A DNA stretch of 64,000 bases from Pedobacter zeae (GTDB taxonomy: Bacteria > Bacteroidota > Bacteroidia > Sphingobacteriales > Sphingobacteriaceae). This document shows positions 34,271 through 43,337 of the stretch, piece after piece. The notes under the pieces were generated by a model. The model was not told the origin of the DNA and did not search any database. It saw only the letters and a list, made by a program, of their open reading frames with translations. The position numbers and the translations under genes were made by a program. Positions within the stretch are counted from its first letter, which is position 1. Each line of letters starts with the position of its first letter. The stretch covers positions 620,001 to 684,000 of the forward strand of contig NZ_JACIEF010000004.1 of the NCBI RefSeq assembly GCF_014196715.1, read 5' to 3'.

Positions 34271-34344
34271 TAGTGTTAAGGGCTTGATGCCAAAATATAT
34301 AATGAAGGAACCGATTGCTGTATGGCATCAAAAAATAGCGACAA

Positions 34345-34758
34345 ATGGCTAGCATAAATTCATACCTCACTTTTAATGGGAATTGCAGGGAAGCAATGAC
34401 CTTTTACCGGGATTGCCTCGGTGGAGAACTGACACTGGAAACCATAGGGGAGTCAGCCCACGCTGAAAAAATGCCAAATATTATACGAAGGAGCATTATG
34501 CACGCCGTTTTAGCGAAGGACGAAATGGTTATCATGGGGACTGACATGGTTGAAGAAAGAGGGCTTGTAAAAGGAAACTCCGTTTCGATGATGCTTAACT
34601 GTAGTTCTGAAGAAGAGGCAAAAGCTTTTTACCATAAACTTTCTGAGGGCGGCAGGGCCTCGCATCCTTTGCAGGAAAATTTTGGCGGGGTATTTTTTGG
34701 CGATTTAACCGATCGTTTCGGGAATAACTGGTTAATTAATTATGATAAAAACAGATAA
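34345..34758 (+). CDS. VOC superfamily (PhnB/glyoxalase-like) protein
   Basis: The 137-residue protein has the paired beta-alpha-beta-beta-beta pattern of PhnB-like VOC proteins: INSYLTFNGNCREAMTFYRDCLGGELTLETI, MHAVLAKDEMVIMGTDM and FGGVFFGDLTDRFGNNWLINYD. The exact reaction is not known for this group; they are often involved in resistance or small-molecule modification. It is divergent from the GlxA-type regulator and followed by a DoxX-like gene. Confidence 0.88.
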   Translation: MASINSYLTFNGNCREAMTFYRDCLGGELTLETIGESAHAEKMPNIIRRSIMHAVLAKDEMVIMGTDMVEERGLVKGNSVSMMLNCSSEEEAKAFYHKLSEGGRASHPLQENFGGVFFGDLTDRFGNNWLINYDKNR

Positions 34759-34759
34759 T

Positions 34760-35137
34760 ATGAAGAAGTTAACAACCTGGTACTGGATTACGACCATTAT
34801 TTTCGCCTTGATGATGGTTATGGATGGCTTTGGAGGAATAACACAACAGGAAGCCGGTAAAGAAGTGTTTAAACACCTCGGTTATCCTATGTATTTGCTC
34901 ATTATTGTAGGCAGTGCAAAATTGCTTGGGGCAGTATCCATTTTACAGAATAAGTATACGGTCATTAAAGAGTGGGCTTACGCAGGTTTTGCCATCAATT
35001 TTATTGGTGCCTTTGTTTCAAGGGCATTTGTAGGAGATGGGGTTTCGCTCCTGATTCCACCACTTGTGGCCTTGGTTATTATGTTTATTCCCTATGTGTT
35101 ATGGAAAAAACTGCAGGAAAATGTTAAAAAGAGTTAA
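34760..35137 (+). CDS. DoxX-like integral membrane protein
   Basis: The 125-residue product has four transmembrane segments (WYWITTIIFALMMVMDGF, MYLLIIVGSAKLLGAVSIL, AYAGFAINFIGAFVSRAF, LLIPPLVALVIMFIPYVLW) in the DoxX-like arrangement. An upstream ATG at 34742 overlaps the VOC gene; the ATG at 34760 directly after the VOC stop is preferred. It is co-transcribed with the VOC gene, so a role in the same stress or detoxification response is likely. Confidence 0.82.
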   Translation: MKKLTTWYWITTIIFALMMVMDGFGGITQQEAGKEVFKHLGYPMYLLIIVGSAKLLGAVSILQNKYTVIKEWAYAGFAINFIGAFVSRAFVGDGVSLLIPPLVALVIMFIPYVLWKKLQENVKKS

Positions 35138-35156
35138 AACTAAATAATTAGTTTTG
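35136..35156 (+). terminator. Weak terminator after the DoxX-like gene
   Basis: AAAACTAA (35136-35143) pairs with TTAGTTTT (35148-35155) around a 4-nt loop. The hairpin overlaps the stop codon and the T-tract is short. Confidence 0.4.
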
Positions 35157-35184
35157 TTATAGGCTTTTGAGAAGCAAATATTGT

Positions 35185-35192
35185 TAACTTTG
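35185..35192 (+). promoter_or_regulatory. -7 box TAACTTTG before the alpha/beta hydrolase
   Basis: This exactly matches TAnnTTTG, with a TTTG 15 bp upstream (shorter than the usual spacing). It lies about 100 bp before the chosen start at 35293. Confidence 0.4.
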
Positions 35193-35292
35193 GGTATTGT
35201 AAAACAACCAGACAAATTACCTAAAACGATTATGGTTCAGGTTGATCAGGAATCATAACCGTTTAATCACCCCTAAAAACAATGTTACACGA

Positions 35293-36612
35293 ATGAAAAA
35301 GAGCCTTTTATTCATAATTGCTTTATTATTTACAACTTCAGCATTTTCTCAAAACGTTATCCAGCTGTTTAATGGTGCAAATGATTTTTTTAAGCTATTA
35401 CAGGAAGAGAAATTTACCGATGCACATGCTTTTTTTGACGATACTTTAAAAACCAAATTAACAGAAGAAAATTTAAAAAAACTTTGGACCGATATAGGGG
35501 CAAAATATGGTAAGGCCGAATCTTTTGATGCCATTCAGAGTAAGGCCCAGGGCGAATTTTTTGCCGTAACCGTTGAAGGTAAATTTGCCAACGGTAATCA
35601 GAATTTTATCCTCGGCTTTAATAAAATGCAAAAGATTGTAGGGATTTTCCTTGCACCTTCCAAAAAAGTAACCACCTATTTAAAACCGCCGTATGTTGAT
35701 ACGGCATTGTATGTAGAAAAATCGGTATATATAGGTCCGGCAGGTAAACAGGTGGCAGCCGTTATTACCACGCCAAAAAATATTAAAAATTTTCCGATGG
35801 TTGTTCTGGTACACGGTTCTGGTCCGGCAGATATGGATGAAACGGTAGGGGCCAATAAACCGTTTAAAGATTTAGCCGGCGGACTGGCTTCTAAAGGGAT
35901 TGGATCTGTTCGGTACGTTAAAAGAACGCTCATTTATCCGAATGAATTTGCGGGGCCCTTTACGGTAAAGGAAGAGGTTTTGGACGATGCCAGTGCTGCT
36001 ATTGCTGTTGCCAGAACGGCCGCAGGTGCCGACCCTAAAAATATTTTCGTATTTGGGCATAGCCTGGGTGGGATGTTAGCGCCTAAAATGGCAACACTTT
36101 CGCCTGATCTGGCCGGAATTATTTTAGCAGCTGCACCCGCCAGAAAATTAACCGATGTAATTGTTGATCAGAATCAATACATGTTCGATCAGGCCAACGA
36201 TACGACTGCTGCCTTTAAAAAACAATTGGCCGACGCTATGATAGAAATTGATAAAAGCAGGATTTCCCAATTGGGAACTACGGTAAAACCCGATTCTATT
36301 ATTTTAGGACTGCCGGCAAAATACTGGGCAGATTTAAACAGCTATAACCAGGTGGCAACCGCAAAAGGCCTGTCGAAACCGCGTATATATGTTTTACAGG
36401 GTGGAAATGATTTTCAGGTAAGCAAAACGGATTTCGATTTATGGAATGAGGCTTTGGGGAAGAAGAAAAATGTAACCCTTAAATTTTACCCGGATTTAAA
36501 TCACTTGTTAAGTCCGCAAAGCGGAAAAGGAACCATGGCCCAATACCAGGCGGCAGCAAGCGTATCTGATGTTCTGATAAACGATCTTGTACTTTGGATT
36601 AAAGCAAAATAG
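35293..36612 (+). CDS. Secreted alpha/beta hydrolase with DUF3887-like N-terminal domain
   Basis: The 439-residue protein starts with a signal peptide (MKKSLLFIIALLFTTSAFSQ). Residues 25-115 form a DUF3887-like domain (FFKLLQEEKFTDAHAFFDDTLKTKL). The remainder is an alpha/beta hydrolase with MVVLVHGSGPADMDE and the nucleophile elbow G-H-S257-L-G-G. A probable acid lies in VLQGGNDFQV, and the His in DLNHLLSP. It is likely an esterase or acylaminoacyl-type hydrolase; the substrate is unknown. The frame is open 17 codons upstream, but the signal peptide sets the start at 35293. Confidence 0.88.
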   Translation: MKKSLLFIIALLFTTSAFSQNVIQLFNGANDFFKLLQEEKFTDAHAFFDDTLKTKLTEENLKKLWTDIGAKYGKAESFDAIQSKAQGEFFAVTVEGKFANGNQNFILGFNKMQKIVGIFLAPSKKVTTYLKPPYVDTALYVEKSVYIGPAGKQVAAVITTPKNIKNFPMVVLVHGSGPADMDETVGANKPFKDLAGGLASKGIGSVRYVKRTLIYPNEFAGPFTVKEEVLDDASAAIAVARTAAGADPKNIFVFGHSLGGMLAPKMATLSPDLAGIILAAAPARKLTDVIVDQNQYMFDQANDTTAAFKKQLADAMIEIDKSRISQLGTTVKPDSIILGLPAKYWADLNSYNQVATAKGLSKPRIYVLQGGNDFQVSKTDFDLWNEALGKKKNVTLKFYPDLNHLLSPQSGKGTMAQYQAAASVSDVLINDLVLWIKAK

Positions 36613-36639
36613 CCGCATTACCGGTACAATCTGACTATT

Positions 36640-36668
36640 AAAAGCTCCGAAATACCGGGGCTTTTTTT
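36640..36668 (+). terminator. Rho-independent terminator after the hydrolase
   Basis: AAAAGCTCCG (36640-36649) pairs with CGGGGCTTTT with one mismatch, and further T follow. Confidence 0.72.
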
Positions 36669-36744
36669 ATGGCTTTGCAGGTGAATAAAAACTATTCAAA
36701 AAAATCAGGGTTTAAATTAGAGAATCTCATCTTAACTGTTTATT

Positions 36745-37713
36745 ATGGCAAAGAATAAAATTACTTTAAAAGGAATCTGGACTATTTTAAAAGCTTCGTT
36801 TGCAGGGTTTACCGATCATAAGGTAACCAAGTTAAGTGGCTCATTAGCTTACTATACCGTTTTTTCTATGGCTCCTTTATTGGTCGTAATTATTTCTTTA
36901 TGCGGTATATTTTTAGGCCGCGAAATTGCTGAAGGCCAGGTTTATGCACAGCTGGAGAGCTTTTTAGGAAAAGAATCGGCAACTTCTCTGCAACAGCTGA
37001 TTAAAAATGCTTATTTGGATGGAAAAAGCACTATCGCTTTAATTATCGGTATTTTTACCCTGCTGCTTGGGGCTACTACTGTTTTTGGAGATATTCAGGA
37101 TTCTATCAATATGATCTGGGGTTTAAAACCAAAACCCAAAAGGGGCTGGGTAAAAATGCTGCAGAACAGGTTTCTGTCTTTCTCTGTGATCATCAGTTTA
37201 GGCTTTGTATTGTTGGTTTCACTTGCCATAACTTCGGTACTGGATGCTTTTAGCAACCGTTTGCAGGTCAGGTTTGCCGAGGTGTCGGTAATTGTATTTT
37301 ACATCATGAATCAGGTGGTTACCCTTGCTGTTATCTCTTTAATATTTGGGGTAATATTTAAGGTATTGCCCGATGCAATTATAAAGTGGCGCGATGTTAT
37401 TGCCGGAGCAATTGTAACGGCATTGCTCTTTATGATCGGTAAATTTGCCATTTCGGTTTATATCGGCCAAAGCAATGTTGGCGGTACTTACGGTGCCGCC
37501 GGATCACTCGTGGTGGTGCTCCTTTGGACCTATTATTCTTCAATCATTTTATATTTTGGGGCCGAATTTACCAAGGCTTATGCAGTTGCTTTTGGCTCAG
37601 AGATTTACCCTTCACATTATGCGGTTACCACGAAAGAGATTGAAGTGGAAACAGAAGGTAAATCTATCCAGGATAATCACCCTGAAATTAAAGAAGAGGC
37701 AAAAAAGGCATAA
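36745..37713 (+). CDS. YihY/BrkB family membrane protein
   Basis: The 322-residue protein has six transmembrane segments and the family pattern: KLSGSLAYYTVFSMAPLLVVIISLCG, ALIIGIFTLLLGATTVFGDIQDSINMIWG, and VGGTYGAAGSLVVVLLWTYYSSIILYFGAEFTKAYA. Earlier naming as RNase BN is not supported for this family. The function is unclear; transport or envelope roles have been proposed. The gene converges on yjbQ with one base between the stops. A paralogue is cut by the right window edge. Confidence 0.9.
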   Translation: MAKNKITLKGIWTILKASFAGFTDHKVTKLSGSLAYYTVFSMAPLLVVIISLCGIFLGREIAEGQVYAQLESFLGKESATSLQQLIKNAYLDGKSTIALIIGIFTLLLGATTVFGDIQDSINMIWGLKPKPKRGWVKMLQNRFLSFSVIISLGFVLLVSLAITSVLDAFSNRLQVRFAEVSVIVFYIMNQVVTLAVISLIFGVIFKVLPDAIIKWRDVIAGAIVTALLFMIGKFAISVYIGQSNVGGTYGAAGSLVVVLLWTYYSSIILYFGAEFTKAYAVAFGSEIYPSHYAVTTKEIEVETEGKSIQDNHPEIKEEAKKA

Positions 37714-37714
37714 A

Positions 37715-38137
37715 TTATTCGCCCCAGGCGGTAATGATCAATCTTCTTTGTCCGCCACGGTTGCGGTGTTCACAAAGATAAATTCCTTGCCAGGTACCAA
37801 GAGCCAATCGGCCATTCCTGATTGGAATAGTAACTGAACTCCCTAAAATTGCTGATTTTAAATGTGCGGGCATATCGTCTGATCCTTCATAATCGTGTTC
37901 GTAATCCGGATCATTTTCTTTAACGGTTTTATTAAAGAACATTTCAAAGTCCATTCTAACGGTAGGATCAGCATTTTCGTTAATGGTTAGCGAGGCAGAA
38001 GTGTGTTGGATAAAAACCTGGCAGATACCGGTGTTAATCTCATCAAGCTGCGGTAAGGCCTCTTCAATCTCACCGGTAATGATATGGAAACCCCTTCTTC
38101 TTTCTCTAAGGGTTAATGCTTGCTGGTATATTTTCAT
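37715..38137 (-). CDS. YjbQ/UPF0047 family protein
   Basis: The 140-residue protein matches the secondary thiamine-phosphate synthase/UPF0047 family throughout: GFHIITGEIEEAL, GICQVFIQHTSASLTINENADPTVRMDFE, DDMPAHLKSAILGSSVTIPI and GTWQGIYLCEHRNRGGQRR. The conserved His and Glu residues are in place. Weak thiamine phosphate synthase activity is reported for homologues, but the physiological role is uncertain. It is the last gene of the minus-strand block. Confidence 0.92.
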   Translation of the reverse strand: MKIYQQALTLRERRRGFHIITGEIEEALPQLDEINTGICQVFIQHTSASLTINENADPTVRMDFEMFFNKTVKENDPDYEHDYEGSDDMPAHLKSAILGSSVTIPIRNGRLALGTWQGIYLCEHRNRGGQRRLIITAWGE

Positions 38138-38372
38138 AGATTTTAACTCGTTTAAATTTCCGAAACACTGTATCGGAATATGCTTTCAGATTCATGAAAT
38201 AAGGTTAAATTTTTTAAAAACAAGATCTTATCCTGAACTGAATTAATTGTCATCCCGAGAGATAATTATTGTATAAAAATCAATATGGGCGACAGCCCTC
38301 TCCAGGATCTGTCAATTGTAGCCGATCGAAAGACCTGTCTGTCATACGTATTATTCAAATCAACCTTAATGT
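38138..38372. other. Intergenic spacer with fragments of dispersed repeats
   Basis: The segment 38250-38345 carries pieces typical of the dispersed intergenic repeats of this genome type (TCATCCCGAGAG, CTCCAGGATCTGTCAATT). No gene or clear terminator was seen. Confidence 0.35.
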
Positions 38373-39407
38373 TTATTTCAAAAACTCTACATTCCATATC
38401 TTTTCTGCCTTTCTTCCAATAAGCCAAAAAGAAGCGGCCAGCACAGAAAAAAACAGGGCTTTGTGCCAGCTATCCCAAAAGTACTCAAAGTAGCGGGTAT
38501 AGAGGTTGATAAACAAAAAGGTGATACCAAATTCGCGGGCAATATCATCGCGGTATTTTAAACCGAACAGCGTACTGGCTACACAAATGGCTGCGGAAAT
38601 TAAAGCCCAGTAAAATAAGCTCAATTGCCTCACTTTATACCATTCATCGAGACTGGCAAAGTTTCCAAATACCGACAGGGCCCATAACGATACAAACAGA
38701 TACACCATCCCGGCGATGTAGGTTACCTGGAAAAAATGTTGTGTTTTTGGAATGGCTTTCATCAGGAAAGATAAGGCAGTTAAAACAGCCCCAAAAATCA
38801 CAAAGCGAAGGGGGTAATTCATCCCGAGAAAGTAATAATTCCAGCGACTAAGGTAGCCGGTTTCGGTTCCAAACCAGGCCCCCAGTGAGATTAAGGCAAA
38901 AATCCAGATCAGCCTGGAGTTGAACAGGTATCCCAGGCTGCCATAAATAAAAACAGAAATCAGGATGAGGATGGAAAAATTGCCCGATCCGTTATCCAGT
39001 ACCTTACCAAAATAGGCAATGGCATTTGCAGTAAGCAAAATGGCCGAGAAAACAATGGCTTCGTTGCTGAATTTGAGATGCGGCAGTTTCTTTTTACGTC
39101 TGAAGCCGAGAATATAAAGCCATGCAGCCAAACCACCCGAAACAATAGCGATTACGATATTTGGCGTATTATAAACCCTTTTAAGGTAATTTAATATCGA
39201 ATTATCGATCAATAAAGAGCCGAGTGCAATAAAACCACAGGCTAAGGCTACCCAAAAAGCATACTGAGCCAGGCGTAACCAGTCGAAATTTTTGGCCTCA
39301 TAACTTTTACGGAGCTTATCGCCGGTTTCTTCGGTAATTAAGCCATCGCTTTGCCATTGCTCAATCATATCATCCAGAAACTCACTCTTTTCTCTATCGA
39401 CTTTCAT
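38373..39407 (-). CDS. DUF2157-like polytopic membrane protein
   Basis: The 344-residue protein has a cytoplasmic N-terminus (about 45 residues, MKVDREKSEFLDDMIEQWQ then LITEETGDKLRKSYE), which matches the start of DUF2157 proteins. About nine transmembrane segments follow. No catalytic motif is seen. It ends before the yjbQ-like gene and follows the CPA2 antiporter, from which it is separated by a repeat. The function is unknown. Confidence 0.75.
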   Translation of the reverse strand: MKVDREKSEFLDDMIEQWQSDGLITEETGDKLRKSYEAKNFDWLRLAQYAFWVALACGFIALGSLLIDNSILNYLKRVYNTPNIVIAIVSGGLAAWLYILGFRRKKKLPHLKFSNEAIVFSAILLTANAIAYFGKVLDNGSGNFSILILISVFIYGSLGYLFNSRLIWIFALISLGAWFGTETGYLSRWNYYFLGMNYPLRFVIFGAVLTALSFLMKAIPKTQHFFQVTYIAGMVYLFVSLWALSVFGNFASLDEWYKVRQLSLFYWALISAAICVASTLFGLKYRDDIAREFGITFLFINLYTRYFEYFWDSWHKALFFSVLAASFWLIGRKAEKIWNVEFLK

Positions 39408-39440
39408 AGCTTGGGTTCTACACGAAGATATAAAAATTGA

Positions 39441-39540
39441 TCGTCATTGCGAGGTAGGAAGCAATCTTAGAGGGTAAACGCCAACAGCTATTGCTTTAAG
39501 ATTGCTTCGCCGGCAGGAAAAGCCTTCTCGCAATGACAAT
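39441..39540. repeat. REP-like inverted repeat (TCATTGCGAGG ... CTCGCAATGA)
   Basis: GTCATTGCGAGGTAGGAAGC near 39443 is mirrored by GCCTTCTCGCAATGAC near 39522. An inner AGCAATCTTA/TAAGATTGCT pair is also present, so the element can fold into a long stem. It fills the gap between the antiporter and DUF2157 genes. A decayed copy is seen near 32110-32155. Confidence 0.7.
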
Positions 39541-39545
39541 TATAG

Positions 39546-41759
39546 CTAAATAACCTCCTTAACCTTCTTATTGTTTCCAACAATCCAAATTACATCACCT
39601 GTATCGAAAACAAAATCGGATGAAGGATTCAGGATACGATCGGTACCGCGTTCAATACCCACAATCAATGCCTGGGCCTTTTCGCGGATTCCTGCATTTC
39701 TAATACTCAGCCCATAAACCGGAGATTCGGCATGAACAACCACTTTCTGTAAGGTCATTTCCTTGTTTGGAAAATTGCTCTCTTCGGCTGTCTCCGGAGT
39801 ATCCACTTCTAAAAGGGCTTTAACGGCTGCCAGTTGATCATCGGCACCAATTAATAACAATTTATCGTTAGGATACAGCCGCTCATCTCTTCCTGGTGTT
39901 GGAATGTTATTTCTTCCCCGCTCAATCAGTGCAATGTTTACCCCATATTTTTCCCTGATCATTAACTCGCTGAGTGTTTTTCCAACCACTTCCGATTCCG
40001 GGGAGACGGTAAGTTCGGTTAAGTGGGTATCCCAGGGTAAAATATCGGGTTTTTGGTTCTCCCGTGCATTTAAGTTCAACATGAAGCGCCTTTCGAGTTT
40101 ATCGTAAAACGATTGGAGTTTTCTCGAAAAGATGATCATTCCCAGGATAATCAATACAAGGGCAATTACGGCTGCCACCCAGGTATCGAAAAATTCGTAC
40201 ATCAAAAAACCTACGAAAAAAATTCCCAGGGCAATCCTGAAAACTTCGATAGCAATCAGCGGACCACGTGTATACTTTTTATTCAGCCAAAGGTGCGAAT
40301 ACGCAGTGCGCTGAATTCTCCGGATAGATAATGCCCATAAAAATGGCGACATTAATATAAAAGATACCACCACACTGATGATAATGGAAGTTAAACTATT
40401 GGCAATATTGCTCACGATAAACGGTTGAATGTACCGATAAGCCAAAAAGATAATGGCAATGATGATTACCGAATGGATAATGGTATTAAAAATGTATGAA
40501 CGCAATAAAATTCTCCAATCGCTTAAAGTTGTAATCCCTTCGGTGCTCGAACTATACCGCTCGATTCCATCCAGCCACTTTTTGGGTAAAACACGTTTTA
40601 AAAACTCGTAAAATGGTTCAGAAAGTTTAATGAGATAAGGTGTGGTAAAAGTTGTTATGGCTGCGGCAGCTACAGCAATGGGATATAGAAAATCGCTGGT
40701 CACTTTTAACGTTAAACCCAATGAAGCAATGATGAACGAAAACTCACCAATCTGGGCCAAACTCATACCCGATTGCACCGAAGTTTTTAAAGGCTGACCG
40801 GACAATAATGCACCTAAAATGGTAAAGATGATTTTTCCGAAGATAATAACCACGGTAGCTACTAAAATGGGAACAGCATATTTAACCAGCATAGAAGGAT
40901 CAATCAGCATCCCTACAGAAACAAAAAATACAGCAGCGAATAAATCCTTTACCGATTTGGTTAAGTGTTCTATTCTTTCTGCCTGTGTAGTTTCGGCTAA
41001 AATTGAACCCATTATAAACGCACCCAGCGCAGGGGAGAAACCAACCTTATCCGCCAGTAATACCATCACCAAACATAATGCTAAAGATACCACTAACATG
41101 GTTTCGTCGTTCATTAGCTTTTTGGTTGCTTTAAGAAATGAAGGCACCAGGAATATTCCGCCTAAAAACCAAAGTACCAGGAAGAAGGCCAGTTTTAATA
41201 TAGAATACAGCATTTCTGTCCCTGCCGATTGCTGGCTTACCGCCAGGGTAGAGAATAATACCAATAACAAGATGGCAACCAGGTCTTCTACAATTAAGAC
41301 ACCGAAAACCAGCCCGGCAAACTTTTTATGTTTTAATCCTAGTTCTTCAAAGGCTTTAATGGTAATCATAGTCGAAGAAATAGACAGTATTCCGCCTAAA
41401 AACAGGCTGTCCATATCCTTCCAGCCCATGCCTTTACCAACAAGGTAACCCGCCAAAATGATAAATAAAACTTTTACAATCGCGGTGATAGAAGCTGAGC
41501 CCCCCACTTTAACCAGTTTTTTGAAGCTAAATTCTAAACCCAGGCTGAATAAAAGGAAAATTACGCCAATTTCGCCCCAAATGTTTATACTCTTGGTATC
41601 GGTAACAGACGGAAAAAAATCTAAATGTGAGCCAACCAGCAGGCCAGCCAATATGTAGCCCAAAACCAAAGGCTGTTTAATTTTCTTAAATATGAGTGTG
41701 GTTATTCCTGCAGCTGCAAGAATTAATCCTAAATCGGCTATTAAATCAGGTAAATGCAT
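39546..41759 (-). CDS. CPA2-type cation:proton antiporter with two TrkA-C domains
   Basis: The 737-residue protein begins with a KefB/NhaA-like antiporter domain of about 12 segments (residues 1-380: LGLILAAAGITTLIFKKIKQ, GYILAGLLVGSHLDF, DKVGFSPALGAFIMGSILAET). A further four-helix membrane region follows (about 415-565). The C-terminal 170 residues hold two TrkA-C/RCK-C-like units (DTHLTELTVSPESEVVGKTL and LQKVVVHAESPVYGLSI). A Rossmann-type RCK-N domain is not seen. It probably exchanges K+ or Na+ for protons across the inner membrane. A small ORF and ribF lie upstream. Confidence 0.92.
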   Translation of the reverse strand: MHLPDLIADLGLILAAAGITTLIFKKIKQPLVLGYILAGLLVGSHLDFFPSVTDTKSINIWGEIGVIFLLFSLGLEFSFKKLVKVGGSASITAIVKVLFIILAGYLVGKGMGWKDMDSLFLGGILSISSTMITIKAFEELGLKHKKFAGLVFGVLIVEDLVAILLLVLFSTLAVSQQSAGTEMLYSILKLAFFLVLWFLGGIFLVPSFLKATKKLMNDETMLVVSLALCLVMVLLADKVGFSPALGAFIMGSILAETTQAERIEHLTKSVKDLFAAVFFVSVGMLIDPSMLVKYAVPILVATVVIIFGKIIFTILGALLSGQPLKTSVQSGMSLAQIGEFSFIIASLGLTLKVTSDFLYPIAVAAAAITTFTTPYLIKLSEPFYEFLKRVLPKKWLDGIERYSSSTEGITTLSDWRILLRSYIFNTIIHSVIIIAIIFLAYRYIQPFIVSNIANSLTSIIISVVVSFILMSPFLWALSIRRIQRTAYSHLWLNKKYTRGPLIAIEVFRIALGIFFVGFLMYEFFDTWVAAVIALVLIILGMIIFSRKLQSFYDKLERRFMLNLNARENQKPDILPWDTHLTELTVSPESEVVGKTLSELMIREKYGVNIALIERGRNNIPTPGRDERLYPNDKLLLIGADDQLAAVKALLEVDTPETAEESNFPNKEMTLQKVVVHAESPVYGLSIRNAGIREKAQALIVGIERGTDRILNPSSDFVFDTGDVIWIVGNNKKVKEVI

Positions 41760-41868
41760 TTATATAAGGGTAATGATTTTTAAATAATTTATGTCCTGGT
41801 ATAATTTAATACCTGGTATTTTATTTTTATTAAAAAACCCACATTCGAAGTGGTGAAACAGAAAGTAT

Positions 41869-42219
41869 TTACCAAAAAAAATGTTTTGGATACAGCATCT
41901 TAAACGAACACCAATAATTATGTTTTAACCTTTTGATTACAACTTTATCGATGGTTTTGTTCTTGAAAAAAAGAAACAGCAAAAAAGTGATGAGTACAAA
42001 AGAGCTGGAAGATATTTTTACACCAGGACTATTAATAAAATCTTTTTGAAGGCTTTCCTTATCCTGGTTGAAACCGGAATTCTGCCTGATGCTTTTTTTA
42101 CCCGTAAGGAAACTTATTTGAGTGTTTTTAGATTGTACATCATTTCTTTTTCCCTGCGATGCGGTACCCGCAAAATTTATAGTGATGGATAGGAAGAAGA
42201 TGATGTAAAAAAGCCTCAT
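41869..42219 (-). CDS. Small hypothetical membrane or secreted protein
   Basis: The 116-residue product starts with a hydrophobic signal-like stretch (MRLFYIIFFLSITINFAGTA). A polar segment follows, then one hydrophobic helix (SFVLITFLLFLFFKNK) and a basic tail. It stands in the same direction as its neighbours, with 119 bp to ribF. No family was recognised. The arrangement looks real, but the codon content is weak, so it could be a chance ORF. Confidence 0.45.
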   Translation of the reverse strand: MRLFYIIFFLSITINFAGTASQGKRNDVQSKNTQISFLTGKKSIRQNSGFNQDKESLQKDFINSPGVKISSSSFVLITFLLFLFFKNKTIDKVVIKRLKHNYWCSFKMLYPKHFFW

Positions 42220-42338
42220 TGCCGCTAATATAACGAAAATAAGGCTTTTTTGAAAGGTAAATATGGATTAAAATGAAGCTGAATCCTTTCTTAACTTAGC
42301 ATTCGTAAAAAAGTCGCCAAGGATACATTCAAATAATT

Positions 42339-43325
42339 TTACCCATTAAAAAAAGCTAAAGTAGCTTCCTTATCTTTTTGTAATTGAACCGTTAATGCCT
42401 CTAACCCGGTAAATTTTACATCATGTCGCAAGAATTTTAAGAAATTCATTTTAATATCCTGGCCATAGATTTCCTGGTTAAAATCGAAAATATTAACCTC
42501 AATATTTCTCGTCATTCCGTTAATGGTTGGTCGTTGTCCGATATAGGCCATACCTTTGTAAGGCTGGAGGTTTAAGGTTGAGGGTTTAGGGTTTAGGACT
42601 TCGGACTCCGGACTTCGGACTTCGGACTCCATTTCTACGGTAACTGCATAAATACCATCGCCGGGGATGAGTTTATAGGTTTCTTCTACAAAGATATTGG
42701 CTGTAGGGAAACCGATGGTACGGCCAATTTTGTCGCCTTTAATTACCCTGCCGAAAATAGAAAAAGGATAGCCCAGGTAATCGTTGGCCAAGCTTACATC
42801 GCCCACCAAAAGTGCCTGGCGGATCTTGGTGGAGCTTACTGCCACATCGTGGATATCCTGTTCCATAATTTCTTCTACAGTAAAGCCGAAATGTTCGCCA
42901 GCAGCTTTTAAAATAGCTAAATTGCCAGAACGGTCTTTACCAAAACGGTGATCATATCCAATGATAATGTGTTTGGTGCCAATATTGTCGACCAGGGTAT
43001 TTTTGATATAATCTTCCGGTAACTGGTTAGAGAAATCGCGGGTAAAAGGAGTGATAATCAAGTGATCCACACCCAAGCTTTTTAAAATCTCTGCTTTTTC
43101 ATTAATGGTGTTGATCATTTTTAAATCCTGGTTTTCAGGATCAATAATCATCCTGGGGTGCGGGAAAAAGGTTAAGATTACACTTTCACCATTATCGGCT
43201 TTTGCCTTTTCTACCAGTTGTTTAATGATTTTTTGATGTCCGAAATGCACACCATCAAAAGTGCCAATCGTAACAATGGCATTAGCTAATTTTTTAAATT
43301 CGGAAAGGTTATGGTATATCTTCAA
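42339..43325 (-). CDS. ribF: Bifunctional riboflavin kinase/FAD synthetase
   Basis: The 328-residue protein has the FAD synthetase nucleotidyltransferase domain (IVTIGTFDGVHFGHQKII at 18-35, IIIGYDHRFGKDRSGN) and the riboflavin kinase domain (GRVIKGDKIGRTIGFPTANI, then RPTINGMTRNIEVNIFDF). It makes FMN and FAD in the cytoplasm. Between YAVTVEME and YKGMAYIGQRPT, about 22 extra residues (SEVRSPESEV then NPKPSTLNLQP) are encoded by repetitive DNA at about 42565-42631. The insertion keeps the frame and falls in a loop of the kinase domain. The gene lies 12 bp after the yitT-like gene. Confidence 0.95.
   Translation of the reverse strand: MKIYHNLSEFKKLANAIVTIGTFDGVHFGHQKIIKQLVEKAKADNGESVILTFFPHPRMIIDPENQDLKMINTINEKAEILKSLGVDHLIITPFTRDFSNQLPEDYIKNTLVDNIGTKHIIIGYDHRFGKDRSGNLAILKAAGEHFGFTVEEIMEQDIHDVAVSSTKIRQALLVGDVSLANDYLGYPFSIFGRVIKGDKIGRTIGFPTANIFVEETYKLIPGDGIYAVTVEMESEVRSPESEVLNPKPSTLNLQPYKGMAYIGQRPTINGMTRNIEVNIFDFNQEIYGQDIKMNFLKFLRHDVKFTGLEALTVQLQKDKEATLAFFNG
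42565..42631. repeat. Repetitive-DNA insertion inside ribF
   Basis: The plus strand shows GGTTTAAGGTTGAGGGTTTA followed by TTAGGACTTCGGACTCCGG and further GGACTTCGGACT units. The same GACTTCGGACTCCGGACT unit occurs inside leuS at 48956-48989, read in another frame. It adds about 22 residues to ribF without breaking it. Confidence 0.75.
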
Positions 43326-43337
43326 TGGGATAATAAA

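Noticed and set aside
40819..41448. 209-codon ORF antisense to the CPA2 antiporter
   Set aside because: It is the reverse reading of hydrophobic codons; Ser/Thr/Ile/Asn-rich without domain features.
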